A stretch of 64,000 nt of DNA. Source: Asanoa sp. WMMD1127. Its GTDB lineage: Bacteria > Actinomycetota > Actinomycetes > Mycobacteriales > Micromonosporaceae. The position numbers and the translations under genes are program-made. Every line of letters begins with the position of its first letter. Within the stretch, counting starts at the first letter, position 1. The stretch is from contig NZ_JARUBP010000001.1 in the NCBI RefSeq assembly GCF_029626225.1, positions 3,038,001 to 3,102,000 of the forward strand. The letters are read 5' to 3'. Below the pieces are notes generated by a model. It worked only from the letters and a program-made list of their open reading frames with translations, made no database searches and was not told the DNA's origin. Below, piece by piece: positions 57,368 through 64,000 of this stretch.

Positions 57368-57937
57368 TCAACGGACGCCGGCCGCGTCGAGCAGGGCGGT
57401 GGCGGTGGTCAGGCCCAGACCGTCGAGCGCGCTGTCGTGGACGACGGCGCGGGCGGCCGCGCCGTCGAAGACCACCGTGAGCTGCCGGGCCAGCAGGTCC
57501 GGATCGGTGGCGCCCCCCGCGCGGGCCTCGGCAGCGAACCAGTCGGTCAGCCGCTGCTTGAAGTCGCGGGCGATCCGCGCCGCCGGGTGGGTCGGGTCGC
57601 GCAGGTCGGTCGCGGTGTTGACGAAGCGGCAGCCGACGAAGTCGGGCTGACCGGACAGCTCGTCCTGCGCGCGGAACACGTGCAGGATCCGCTCCCGCGG
57701 GCGGCTCTCGGTGTCGTCGGGCAGGAACATCTGGTTGGTCGCCGGGCCGGCGGCCGTGAGCGCCTCGGCGACCAGCGCGTCCTTGGTCGGAAAGAGCTGG
57801 TACATCGACCGTTTCGAGACGCCGGCGACGGCGCAGAGCCGTTCGACGCCGGTCGCGGTCACGCCCTCGCGGTAGAAGAGGTCGGCCGCGGCTGCCAGCA
57901 GGCGCTCGCGTGGCGATGTGGTGATCCCCGTTGCCAT
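57368..57937 (-). CDS. TetR family regulator
   Basis: 189 residues. The N-terminal HTH is AAADLFYREGVTATGVERLC, then VAGVSKRSMYQLFPTKDALV; the C-terminal ligand domain is of the TetR_C type, with a Cys in FVGCRFVNTATDL. It is divergent from an SDR oxidoreductase gene, and the 92-bp gap holds two identical 14-bp palindromes, so it very likely represses that gene and itself. ATG 57937 is used; GTG 57943 is possible. The inducer is probably a substrate or analogue of the SDR enzyme. Confidence 0.92.
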   Translation of the reverse strand: MATGITTSPRERLLAAAADLFYREGVTATGVERLCAVAGVSKRSMYQLFPTKDALVAEALTAAGPATNQMFLPDDTESRPRERILHVFRAQDELSGQPDFVGCRFVNTATDLRDPTHPAARIARDFKQRLTDWFAAEARAGGATDPDLLARQLTVVFDGAAARAVVHDSALDGLGLTTATALLDAAGVR

Positions 57938-57969
57938 CGCCACAGCCTAACGCGATTTCTTGCCGATGG

Positions 57970-57983
57970 AAACCGATCGGTTT
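57970..57983. promoter_or_regulatory. TetR operator 1: AAACCGATCGGTTT
   Basis: Perfect 14-bp palindrome within an 18-bp block (GGAAACCGATCGGTTTAC) that is repeated exactly 24 bp further on. It lies 33 bp from the TetR start and 46 bp from the SDR start. Confidence 0.85.
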
Positions 57984-57993
57984 ACCGTTGTGG

Positions 57994-58007
57994 AAACCGA
58001 TCGGTTT
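57994..58007. promoter_or_regulatory. TetR operator 2: AAACCGATCGGTTT
   Basis: Second exact copy of the palindrome, 22 bp before the SDR gene and centred 24 bp from operator 1. Two sites can bind two dimers of the TetR protein on nearby faces of the helix and shut off both divergent promoters. Confidence 0.85.
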
Positions 58008-58029
58008 ACTCTTCACCGAGGAGCAGGAC

Positions 58030-58716
58030 ATGCAGATCAACGGCGCCACCGTGCTGGTCACGGGTGGCAACCGCGGCTTGGGCAAGGCGCTCGTCGAGGA
58101 GTTCCTCGACCGCGGCGCGAAGACCGTCTACGCCGGGGCGCGGGACCCGAGCACCGTCACCGAGCCCCGCGCCGTCCCGTTCGCCCTCGACGTGACCGAC
58201 CACGCCTCCGTCGAACAGGCCGCGGCCCGCGCGGGCGACGTGACCCTGGTCGTCAACAACGCCGGCATCGATTTGCACAGGCCGAGCCTGATCGACGACG
58301 ACCGGGCCGGCATCGAGCGCGTCTTCCGCACCAACGTCTTCGGTGTGCTCGACGTCACCCGGGCGTTCGTCCCGGTGCTCGACCGCAACGGCGGCGGCCA
58401 CGTGCTCAACGTCGCCTCGGTGCTGTCGTGGCTGCCCTCGGGCGCCTACGGCGCCACCAAGGCGGCGGTCTGGTCGGTCACCAACCACCTCCGGCGCGAG
58501 CTGGCACCGCGTGGGATCGGCGTGACCGGGCTTTACGTGGCATACCTGGACACCGACATGTCGGCCCACGTCACCCAGCCCAAGAACGACCCGCGGGCCG
58601 TCGCTCGGGCCGCCGTCGACGGCATCGAGGCCGACGCCGACGAGGTCCTGGCCGACGAGTTCACCAAGTCGGTCCGCGCCGCCCTCGGCGGCGACCCCAC
58701 GGCTTTGCTCGGATAA
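58030..58716 (+). CDS. Short-chain dehydrogenase/reductase
   Basis: 228 residues. The NAD(P) motif is VLVTGGNRGLGKAL, NNAG is in VVNNAGID, and the active site is Ser in VLNVASVLSWLP with YGATK (YxxxK). It is the divergent partner of the TetR regulator and is probably induced by its ligand. ATG 58030 has GAGGAG 6 nt upstream. Similar TetR-SDR pairs are common in actinobacteria and thought to deal with small carbonyl compounds; the substrate is unknown. A hairpin terminator follows. Confidence 0.92.
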   Translation: MQINGATVLVTGGNRGLGKALVEEFLDRGAKTVYAGARDPSTVTEPRAVPFALDVTDHASVEQAAARAGDVTLVVNNAGIDLHRPSLIDDDRAGIERVFRTNVFGVLDVTRAFVPVLDRNGGGHVLNVASVLSWLPSGAYGATKAAVWSVTNHLRRELAPRGIGVTGLYVAYLDTDMSAHVTQPKNDPRAVARAAVDGIEADADEVLADEFTKSVRAALGGDPTALLG

Positions 58717-58724
58717 CCCCCAGG

Positions 58725-58761
58725 CCGGGCGGCGGTTCGGTTTGGCCGGACCGCCGCCCGG
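58725..58761 (+). terminator. Rho-independent-type hairpin after SDR gene
   Basis: CCGGGCGGCGGT pairs with ACCGCCGCCCGG, extended inward through a wobble and CGG/CCG, giving a 16-bp stem with a 5-nt loop. No long T-run follows. It separates the SDR gene from the GH13 gene. Confidence 0.75.
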
Positions 58762-58776
58762 TTAACACATAGCCGC

Positions 58777-60429
58777 ATGGGTGACCGGTGGTATCAGAAG
58801 GCTGTCGTCTACTGCCTCGACGTCGACACGTTCCAGGACTCCGACGGTGACGGCGTGGGCGACCTGCGCGGGCTCATCGGGCGGCTCGACTATCTCGCCC
58901 GGCTCGGCGTGACCTGCCTCTGGCTGCACCCGATCCACCCCACACCCGGCCACGACGACGGGTACGACGCGACCGACTTCTACGGCATCGACCCGCGGAT
59001 CGGCACGCTGGGCGACTTCACCGAGCTGCTGCACCAGGCCGAGGACCGGGGCATCCGGGTCATCATCGACTTGGTGGTCAACCACACCTCCGACGAGCAT
59101 CCGTGGTTCCAGTCGGCGCGGTCGTCGCCCGATTCGCCGTACCGCGACTGGTATGTCTGGAGTGACACCGCGCCCGACGACCGCAAGCAGGGCATGGTCT
59201 TCCCCGGCGAGCAGGACGAGACCTGGAGCTACGACCGCACCGCGAAAGCCTGGTACTACCACCGGTTCTACAAGTTCCAGCCCGACCTCAACTTCGCCAA
59301 CCCGGCGGTACGCGAGGAGATCAAGCGGGTCGTCTCGTTCTGGCTGCGGCTCGGCGTCAGCGGCTTCCGGATCGACGCGCTGCCGTTCATCATCGAGCTG
59401 ACCGAGCCCGGCAACCCGGACTCGCCCAAGGATTTCGCCTTCATCTCGGAGCTGCGCCAGCACGCGCAGTGGCGGCGCGGAGACGCGGTGCTGCTCGCGG
59501 AGGCCAACGTCGAGCCGGCGCAACTGGTCGACTACTTCGGTGACGGCGGCGGTGCCAACGACCGCGTGCACATGCTCTTCGACTTCATGCTCAACGGGCG
59601 GCTGATGCTCGCCCTGGCCCGCGAGGACCCGGAGCAGCTCATCGACGCGCTGCGGGACACGCCGCAACTGCCGCCCGGCGGTCAGTGGGCCACCTTCCTG
59701 CGCAACCACGACGAGATCGACCTGTCCCGCCTCACCGCCGAACAGCGCGAGCAGGTGTACGCCGCTTTCGGTCCCGACGAGAACATGCGCCTCTACGACC
59801 GGGGCATCCGACGGCGACTCGCGCCGATGCTGGGCAACGACCGCCGGCGGCTGGAACTGGCCTACGCGCTGCAGTTCTCGCTGCGCGGCACGCCGGTCCT
59901 GCGTTACGGCGAGGAGATCGGCATGGGGGAGGACCTGTCGTTGAAGGGCCGGTTCGCCATCCGTACGCCGATGCAGTGGTCGCTCCTGCCCAACGGCGGC
60001 TTCTCCACCGCCGAGCCAGACAAGCTGATCCGGCCGGTGGTCTCCGGTGGCGAGTTCGGCTACGAGTCCGTCAACGTGACCGACCAGCGGCACGATCCGA
60101 AGTCGCTGCTGTCGTGGTTCGAGCGGATGATCCGCACGCTGCGCGAGGCGCCCGAGGTCGGCGCGGGCTCGTGCACCCACGTCGACGTGCCGGTGCCGAC
60201 CGGCGTGCTGGCGCACCGGGCCGACGGGCCGACGGGCTGCATGCTCTTCGTGCACAACCTCGGCCGGCGTGCGGCGACCGTCGACCTCGGCAAGCTCGCG
60301 GCGGAGGCGGACCACCCCAACGACGTGCTGGCGGACCAGGAATATCCCGAGGTGGGCGACCTGTCGCAGCTCAAGGTGGCCGGCCACGGCTACCGCTGGA
60401 TCAGGCTGAATCGCAACCCTGCCGGTTGA
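58777..60429 (+). CDS. GH13 alpha-glucosyl enzyme, trehalose-synthase-like
   Basis: 550 residues of the GH13 family (subfamily 16-like). Order of motifs: VVYCLDVDTFQDSDGDGVGD, IDLVVNHTSDEHPWF, catalytic nucleophile Asp in GFRIDALPF, acid Glu in VLLAEANVEP and FLRNHDEIDL with the third carboxylate. A C-terminal beta domain begins near 460. Trehalose synthases isomerise maltose and trehalose. This one begins directly with the catalytic domain, is slightly shorter than typical TreS and has no maltokinase fusion or neighbour, so a related glucosidase role is possible. No signal peptide, so cytoplasmic. Confidence 0.88.
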   Translation: MGDRWYQKAVVYCLDVDTFQDSDGDGVGDLRGLIGRLDYLARLGVTCLWLHPIHPTPGHDDGYDATDFYGIDPRIGTLGDFTELLHQAEDRGIRVIIDLVVNHTSDEHPWFQSARSSPDSPYRDWYVWSDTAPDDRKQGMVFPGEQDETWSYDRTAKAWYYHRFYKFQPDLNFANPAVREEIKRVVSFWLRLGVSGFRIDALPFIIELTEPGNPDSPKDFAFISELRQHAQWRRGDAVLLAEANVEPAQLVDYFGDGGGANDRVHMLFDFMLNGRLMLALAREDPEQLIDALRDTPQLPPGGQWATFLRNHDEIDLSRLTAEQREQVYAAFGPDENMRLYDRGIRRRLAPMLGNDRRRLELAYALQFSLRGTPVLRYGEEIGMGEDLSLKGRFAIRTPMQWSLLPNGGFSTAEPDKLIRPVVSGGEFGYESVNVTDQRHDPKSLLSWFERMIRTLREAPEVGAGSCTHVDVPVPTGVLAHRADGPTGCMLFVHNLGRRAATVDLGKLAAEADHPNDVLADQEYPEVGDLSQLKVAGHGYRWIRLNRNPAG

Positions 60430-60476
60430 GCCCGGCGTCCGCTACTCTGCGGTAACCACGACGGAAGGCGAAGGTC

Positions 60477-61229
60477 ATGCGGGTTGCGGTGGTCACGGGT
60501 GCGGCGCGGGGCATCGGCGCGGCGACGGCGCGGCGGTTGGCCGCCGACGGTCTCGCGGTGGCGGTGGTCGACCTCGACGAAACCGCGACGAAGTCCACTG
60601 TGGATGCCATCACGGCGGCCGGTGGCACGGCGGTCGGCGTCGGCGCCGACGTGTCCGACCGCGAGCAGGTCGACACCGCGGTGGCCCGGATCGCGTCCGA
60701 GCTGGGCCCGCCGACCGTGCTGGTCAACAACGCCGGCGTGCTGCGCGACAACCTGATCTTCAAGATGACCGACGACGACTGGGACACCGTGCTCTCGGTG
60801 CACCTGCGCGGCGCGTTCCTGGTCACCCGGGCCGTCCAGGCGCACATGGTGGCCGAGAAGTGGGGCCGGATCGTCAACCTGTCGAGCACGTCGGCGCTGG
60901 GCAACCGCGGCCAGGTCAACTACTCGGCGGCCAAGGCCGGCATGCAGGGCTTCACCAAGACACTGGCGATCGAGCTGGGCCGCTACAACGTGACCGCCAA
61001 CGCGGTCGCGCCCGGCTTCATCGAGACCGACATGACCGCGGCCACCGCCGCCCGGATGGGCGTCGACTTCGACCTCCTCAAGAAGGGCGCCGCCGAACAG
61101 ATCGCGGTCCGCCGCGTCGGCCAGCCCGACGACGTGGCCCACACCATCTCGTTCCTCTGCAGCGAGGGCGCGAGCTTCGTCAGCGGCCAGGTCATCTACG
61201 TCGCCGGCGGCCCCAGCTCCGGGCTTTAG
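60477..61229 (+). CDS. 3-oxoacyl-ACP reductase-like SDR (FabG type)
   Basis: 250 residues. NADP motif VVTGAARGIGAATARRL, NNAG in VLVNNAGVLRD, active-site Ser in VNLSSTSALGN, YSAAK (YxxxK) and PGFIETDMT. All four catalytic residues (Asn, Ser, Tyr, Lys) are present. The sequence is most like the FabG group used in fatty-acid or polyhydroxyalkanoate-type reduction, but without a fatty-acid cluster nearby the substrate is open. The GGAAGGCGAAGG region precedes ATG 60477. The stop overlaps the stop of the convergent membrane protein by 4 bp. Confidence 0.9.
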   Translation: MRVAVVTGAARGIGAATARRLAADGLAVAVVDLDETATKSTVDAITAAGGTAVGVGADVSDREQVDTAVARIASELGPPTVLVNNAGVLRDNLIFKMTDDDWDTVLSVHLRGAFLVTRAVQAHMVAEKWGRIVNLSSTSALGNRGQVNYSAAKAGMQGFTKTLAIELGRYNVTANAVAPGFIETDMTAATAARMGVDFDLLKKGAAEQIAVRRVGQPDDVAHTISFLCSEGASFVSGQVIYVAGGPSSGL

Positions 61230-61645
61230 GCGATCCGGCGCTTGCCGGCGTAGCGGAGCCAGAGCAGGCCGAGGATCGGCAGGATGAGCGGGACGTAGCC
61301 GTAGCCGCGGCCGAAGTCTGTCCAGACCGTGTCGTCCGGGAAGGCGGCCGCGTCGAAGACCGTCAGCAGGCCCACCGCGACCACTCCGGCCAGCTCGATC
61401 GAGCAGCTGACGAGCGCCACCCGGCGCCAGGTTTCGCCGCCCTTGGCCAGCGCGACCGTCGCCACGATGTAGACCACGGCAGCGAAGGCCGAGAGCAGGT
61501 AGGCCAGCGGCGCCTCGGAGAACTTGGCGCCGATCTGCACGGCTGCCCGGGCGCTGGCCGACAGGGCGAAGATGCCGTAGACGGCGATCAGCGCCCGGCC
61601 GGGGCCGGTGCCCAGCGTGGTGCGCGGCGCGGTCCGCTCAGCCAC
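61226..61645 (-). CDS. Four-helix integral membrane protein
   Basis: 139 residues. Four membrane segments (ALIAVYGIFALSASARAAV, LAYLLSAFAAVVYIVATVAL, VSCSIELAGVVAVGLLTVF and YVPLILPILGLLWLRYAGK). This is a familiar but unnamed actinobacterial small membrane protein. GTG 61645 overlaps the stop of the upstream membrane protein gene by 8 bp, so the two are coupled. No functional residues stand out. Confidence 0.82.
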   Translation of the reverse strand: MAERTAPRTTLGTGPGRALIAVYGIFALSASARAAVQIGAKFSEAPLAYLLSAFAAVVYIVATVALAKGGETWRRVALVSCSIELAGVVAVGLLTVFDAAAFPDDTVWTDFGRGYGYVPLILPILGLLWLRYAGKRRIA

Positions 61646-61997
61646 TCGTCACCACCTGCCACGTCTGGTGCAGGCGCAACACCAGCACCGGAACGGTCAG
61701 CGCGACCACCACGACGATCGCCGAGCCCCACCGGGTCGGTTCGAGCCGGGCGAGCACCCAGCCCAGCGGAGGCAGGCAGAGGACCGTCACGACGTAGCCG
61801 AGGAACGTCACCGCGCTGGCCGGGCTGTCGCCGCTGGTCGCCGCGGCGATGAGCAGCACGATCACGGCCAGCTCGACCACGCCGAGCCCGATCAGCTGGG
61901 CGCGGCCGGGTGCGCGGTCGCGCAGCGCCTCGACGAGCGCCCACGCGCCGACGAGCAGCGACAGCACGATCACTATCGCGGACAGGGTGCCGTTCAC
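61638..61997 (-). CDS. Small integral membrane protein
   Basis: 119 residues with about four membrane segments (LSAIVIVLSLLVGAWALVEA, GLGVVELAVIVLLIAAA, FLGYVVTVLCLPPLGWVLA and GSAIVVVVALTVPVLVL). GTG 61997 begins directly at the first helix; GTG 62003 is also possible. It overlaps the next membrane gene by 8 bp and is divergent from the oxidoreductase gene with about 55 bp between. Two coupled small membrane proteins suggest a heteromeric complex, but the role is unknown. Confidence 0.78.
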   Translation of the reverse strand: MNGTLSAIVIVLSLLVGAWALVEALRDRAPGRAQLIGLGVVELAVIVLLIAAATSGDSPASAVTFLGYVVTVLCLPPLGWVLARLEPTRWGSAIVVVVALTVPVLVLRLHQTWQVVTSG

Positions 61998-62052
61998 GGG
62001 CACACCGTACTCGCAGGCAGCAGGCCCGGACGCAGCGGGCAGAATGGGGCCC

Positions 62053-62949
62053 ATGCCTCTCCGGTTCGGCCTCTTCGGCACCGGCCCCTGGGCCACCGCC
62101 ACCCAAGCGCCCGCGATCGCCGCCCACCCCGACGCGGAGCTCGTCGGCGTCTGGGGGCGCAACCCCGACAAGGCGGCCGGCCTGGCCGCCGAGACCGGTG
62201 CCCGGGCCTACACCGACGTCGACGCGCTCCTGGCCGACGTCGACGCCATCGCCGTGGCGCTGCCGCCCGACGTGCAGGCCGAGATCGCCGAGCGGGCCGC
62301 CAAGGCGGGCCGGCACCTGCTGCTCGACAAGCCGCTCGCGCTGACCGTCGAGGCGGCCGACCGGGTGGTCGAGGCTGTCGACGCGGCCGGGGTGGCCTCG
62401 GTCGTGTTCTTCACCGCCCGGTTCCAGGACACCATCACCGCCGCGCTGCGCGAGATCACGGCCACCGGCGGCTGGCAGGGCGGCCGCGTGGCCCACCTCA
62501 GTTCGATCTTCCAGCCCGGCAACCCGTACGGCGCGTCCCCGTGGCGCCGCACCCACGGCGGGCTGTGGGACGTCGGCCCGCACGCCCTCTCCCAGGTGCT
62601 GCCGGTGCTGGGCCCGGTCGCCGAGGTGTCCGCCGTCGAGGGACCGCACCAGACGACCAACCTGTTGCTGCGGCACGCGTCAGGCGCGGTCAGCACGGTC
62701 ACCCTGACCGTCGACGCCCCGCCGGCCGCGGTGCTGCGCGACATCACCTTCTTCGGCGATCACGGCGTCGTCTCCGTGCCGCGTGGTGAGGGTGAGGTCC
62801 GGGACGCGTTCGCCGCGGCCGTCGACCTGCTGATCGCGGAGACCAAGGGCACCGCGCACGACGTCGGTGTCCACTTCGGACGCGACGTGGTCGCGGTGCT
62901 GGCGGCGGCCGAGCGGTCGCGCGAGTCCGGCCGGGTGGTCGCGCTCTAG
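62053..62949 (+). CDS. Gfo/Idh/MocA family oxidoreductase
   Basis: 298 residues. The N-terminal Rossmann motif is FGLFGTGPWATATQAPAI, then LLLDKPLALTVEAADRVVEA (the EKP-type motif, here DKP with the catalytic Lys). The C-terminal substrate domain contains GGLWDVGPHALSQVLPVLG with Asp and His of the usual active site. The family oxidises or reduces sugars, inositols or biliverdin-like compounds. ATG 62053 is used; an in-frame ATG at 62044 would add three residues. Its stop overlaps the stop of the convergent GGDEF-EAL gene by 4 bp (CTAG). Confidence 0.9.
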   Translation: MPLRFGLFGTGPWATATQAPAIAAHPDAELVGVWGRNPDKAAGLAAETGARAYTDVDALLADVDAIAVALPPDVQAEIAERAAKAGRHLLLDKPLALTVEAADRVVEAVDAAGVASVVFFTARFQDTITAALREITATGGWQGGRVAHLSSIFQPGNPYGASPWRRTHGGLWDVGPHALSQVLPVLGPVAEVSAVEGPHQTTNLLLRHASGAVSTVTLTVDAPPAAVLRDITFFGDHGVVSVPRGEGEVRDAFAAAVDLLIAETKGTAHDVGVHFGRDVVAVLAAAERSRESGRVVAL

Positions 62950-64000
62950 GCCGCGAGCTCCTTGCGGCGCAACCAGCGCAGCGCGTCGGGCAGCGGCATC
63001 GGTCGGGAGAAGAGGAAGCCCTGCCCGTACGGGCAACCGATCCGGCGCAGCAGGTCGCGTTCCTCGGTGGTCTCGATGCCCTCGGCGACCACCTCCAGGC
63101 CGAGCGTGTGCGCCAGCCGGACGATGCCGTCGACCAGCGCGCGCTGCTGCGTCGAGGTGGCCACCGTGCCCGTGAACAGCCGGTCGATCTTGAGGACGTC
63201 CAGCGGCACGTGCCGCAGGTAGCTCAGCGACGAGTAGCCGGTGCCGAAGTCGTCGATCGCCACCCGCACACCGAGGCGGCGCAGCTCGGCGAGGTCGTCC
63301 CAGACCTGGTCGTCGTCGCGCAGCAGCAGGCTCTCGGTGATCTCCAGCATCAGGCAGGACGCCGGCAGCCCGTGCCCGGCCAGCGCACCCCGGACCGTGC
63401 GGACGAAGCCCGGGGTGCGGAACTGCCGGGCGGAGACGTTGACGGCCACGTACGGCGCGGCGAACGGCTGCCGGCGGCGCCAGGTCGAGGCGGCCGCGAT
63501 CGCGGTCTTGAGCACCCACTCGCCGATCGGCACGACCAGCCCGGACTCCTCGGCCACGTCGATGAACGCGTCGGGGAGCAACCGCCCGCGGGTCGGGTGG
63601 TTCCACCGCAGCAGCGCCTCGAACCCGGCCGTGTGCCCGTCGTTGAGGCTGACGATCGGCTGGAACTCCAGCGCCAGCCCGCCGTCGTGGATCGCGTGGT
63701 CGAGCTCGGCCCGCAGCTCCAACCGTTCCACGAACGTCGTGTGCAGCTCCGGCTGGTAGCGCCGCCACTGCGCCTTGCCGGCCCCCTTGGCCACGTAGAG
63801 CGCGAGGTCGGCCTGGCGGAGCAGCTCCGGGCCGTCGGACGCGTCGGCCGTGGTGCCGATGCCGATGCTGGCCGAGCAGCTGACCAGCTCGCCGCTGACC
63901 GTGTAGGGCTCACGCAGGGTACGGGTGATCCGGTCCGCCGCGTCCTCGACGTCGGCCGGTTCGCCGGCGTCGTCGATCAGCACGGCGAACTCGTCACCGC
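62946..64000 (-). CDS. GGDEF-EAL protein, 3' part
   Basis: C-terminal 351 residues of a cyclic-di-GMP protein; the start lies beyond the right edge. The fragment opens at the GDEFAVLIDD motif of the diguanylate cyclase domain, continues through DLALYVAKGAGKAQWRRY, then an EAL domain (about 95-345) with FEALLRWNHP (Glu of EAL), EITESLLLRD, DDFGTGYSSLSYLRHVPLD, KIDRLFTG and EGIETTEE. These are the metal and loop-6 residues of active phosphodiesterases, so c-di-GMP breakdown is likely; cyclase activity depends on parts only partly visible. N-terminal sensor domains cannot be seen. Confidence 0.94.
   Translation of the reverse strand, partial: GDEFAVLIDDAGEPADVEDAADRITRTLREPYTVSGELVSCSASIGIGTTADASDGPELLRQADLALYVAKGAGKAQWRRYQPELHTTFVERLELRAELDHAIHDGGLALEFQPIVSLNDGHTAGFEALLRWNHPTRGRLLPDAFIDVAEESGLVVPIGEWVLKTAIAAASTWRRRQPFAAPYVAVNVSARQFRTPGFVRTVRGALAGHGLPASCLMLEITESLLLRDDDQVWDDLAELRRLGVRVAIDDFGTGYSSLSYLRHVPLDVLKIDRLFTGTVATSTQQRALVDGIVRLAHTLGLEVVAEGIETTEERDLLRRIGCPYGQGFLFSRPMPLPDALRWLRRKELAA

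Noticed and set aside
1-64000. rRNA, tRNA, tmRNA, riboswitches, prophage and integrase genes
   Set aside because: No conserved RNA core motif, attachment-site duplication or phage/integrase protein was recognised by reading; a tool scan (tRNAscan, Infernal) would be needed to exclude small RNAs.

Overview
This is high-GC (about 70-73% by eye) actinobacterial chromosome. Gene content and protein styles suggest Micromonosporaceae or a close relative: fused 2-oxoglutarate decarboxylase, lysX two-domain fusion, LppX/LprG-type lipoproteins, CBM2/FnIII chitinases, PadR/DUF4097 pair, FHA and Ser/Thr kinase proteins. The assignment is inferred from family knowledge only. I see no rRNA, tRNA, CRISPR, prophage or transposase gene. 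About 52 protein genes are supported, plus two decayed genes.

Layout. 1-3.5 kb: 5' part of kgd and an ABC exporter pair. 3.6-5.9 kb: hotdog thioesterase-like gene divergent from an olsB-olsA-type acyltransferase pair (ornithine lipids). 6-7.4 kb: DUF4097 gene plus PadR regulator. 7.5-11.4 kb: response regulator, sensor kinase and HtrA protease in one operon. 11.6-16.1 kb: a three-gene locus of unknown role, with a 1,136-residue M50 metalloprotease-like membrane protein, a 71-residue zinc-finger protein and an acidic Asp-repeat protein. 16.1-20.8 kb: a NarL/DesK two-component pair, an orphan sugar-ABC ATPase and a Ser/Thr kinase. 20.9-27.5 kb: patatin, PlsC-like acyltransferase, very large membrane protein and fatty-acid desaturase. 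27.6-31.8 kb: two tandem lipoproteins, a CDF metal exporter, pterin dehydratase and an FHA protein.

31.8-33.5 kb is a lower-GC accessory patch. It holds a gene with a 15-bp minisatellite coding for pentapeptide-like repeats and a probably frameshifted 3' end. 33.5-35.5 kb is an arginine-catabolic pair: a DDAH/arginine-dihydrolase-like enzyme and ornithine aminotransferase. 35.8-40 kb: membrane proteins, a CoA-disulfide-reductase-like flavoprotein and a glutamate-cysteine-ligase-like enzyme. 40.1-44.1 kb: lysX and a small membrane protein. 44.1-44.3 kb: two copies of a 70-bp imperfect palindrome that recurs at 52.8 kb. 44.3-47.3 kb: FAD oxidase, DedA protein and an inositol-phosphatase-like protein lacking key metal ligands.

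47.4-52.3 kb is a polysaccharide-degrading cluster (two GH18 chitinases, one GH16 glucanase), all secreted. A perfect LacI/CebR-like operator sits at the predicted GH16 transcription start. 52.3-53.1 kb is a decayed yidC-like gene plus an upstream remnant, with the third palindrome copy between them. 53.2-56.4 kb: a DUF1800/DUF1501 pair with twin-arginine motifs. 56.4-64 kb: hydrolase, TetR/SDR divergent pair with two identical operators, GH13 trehalose-synthase-like enzyme, FabG-like reductase, two small membrane proteins, a Gfo/Idh/MocA oxidoreductase and the 3' part of a GGDEF-EAL protein.

The best candidates for something undescribed are the M50/zinc-finger/Asp-repeat locus, the palindromic repeat family and the pentapeptide-repeat minisatellite gene.
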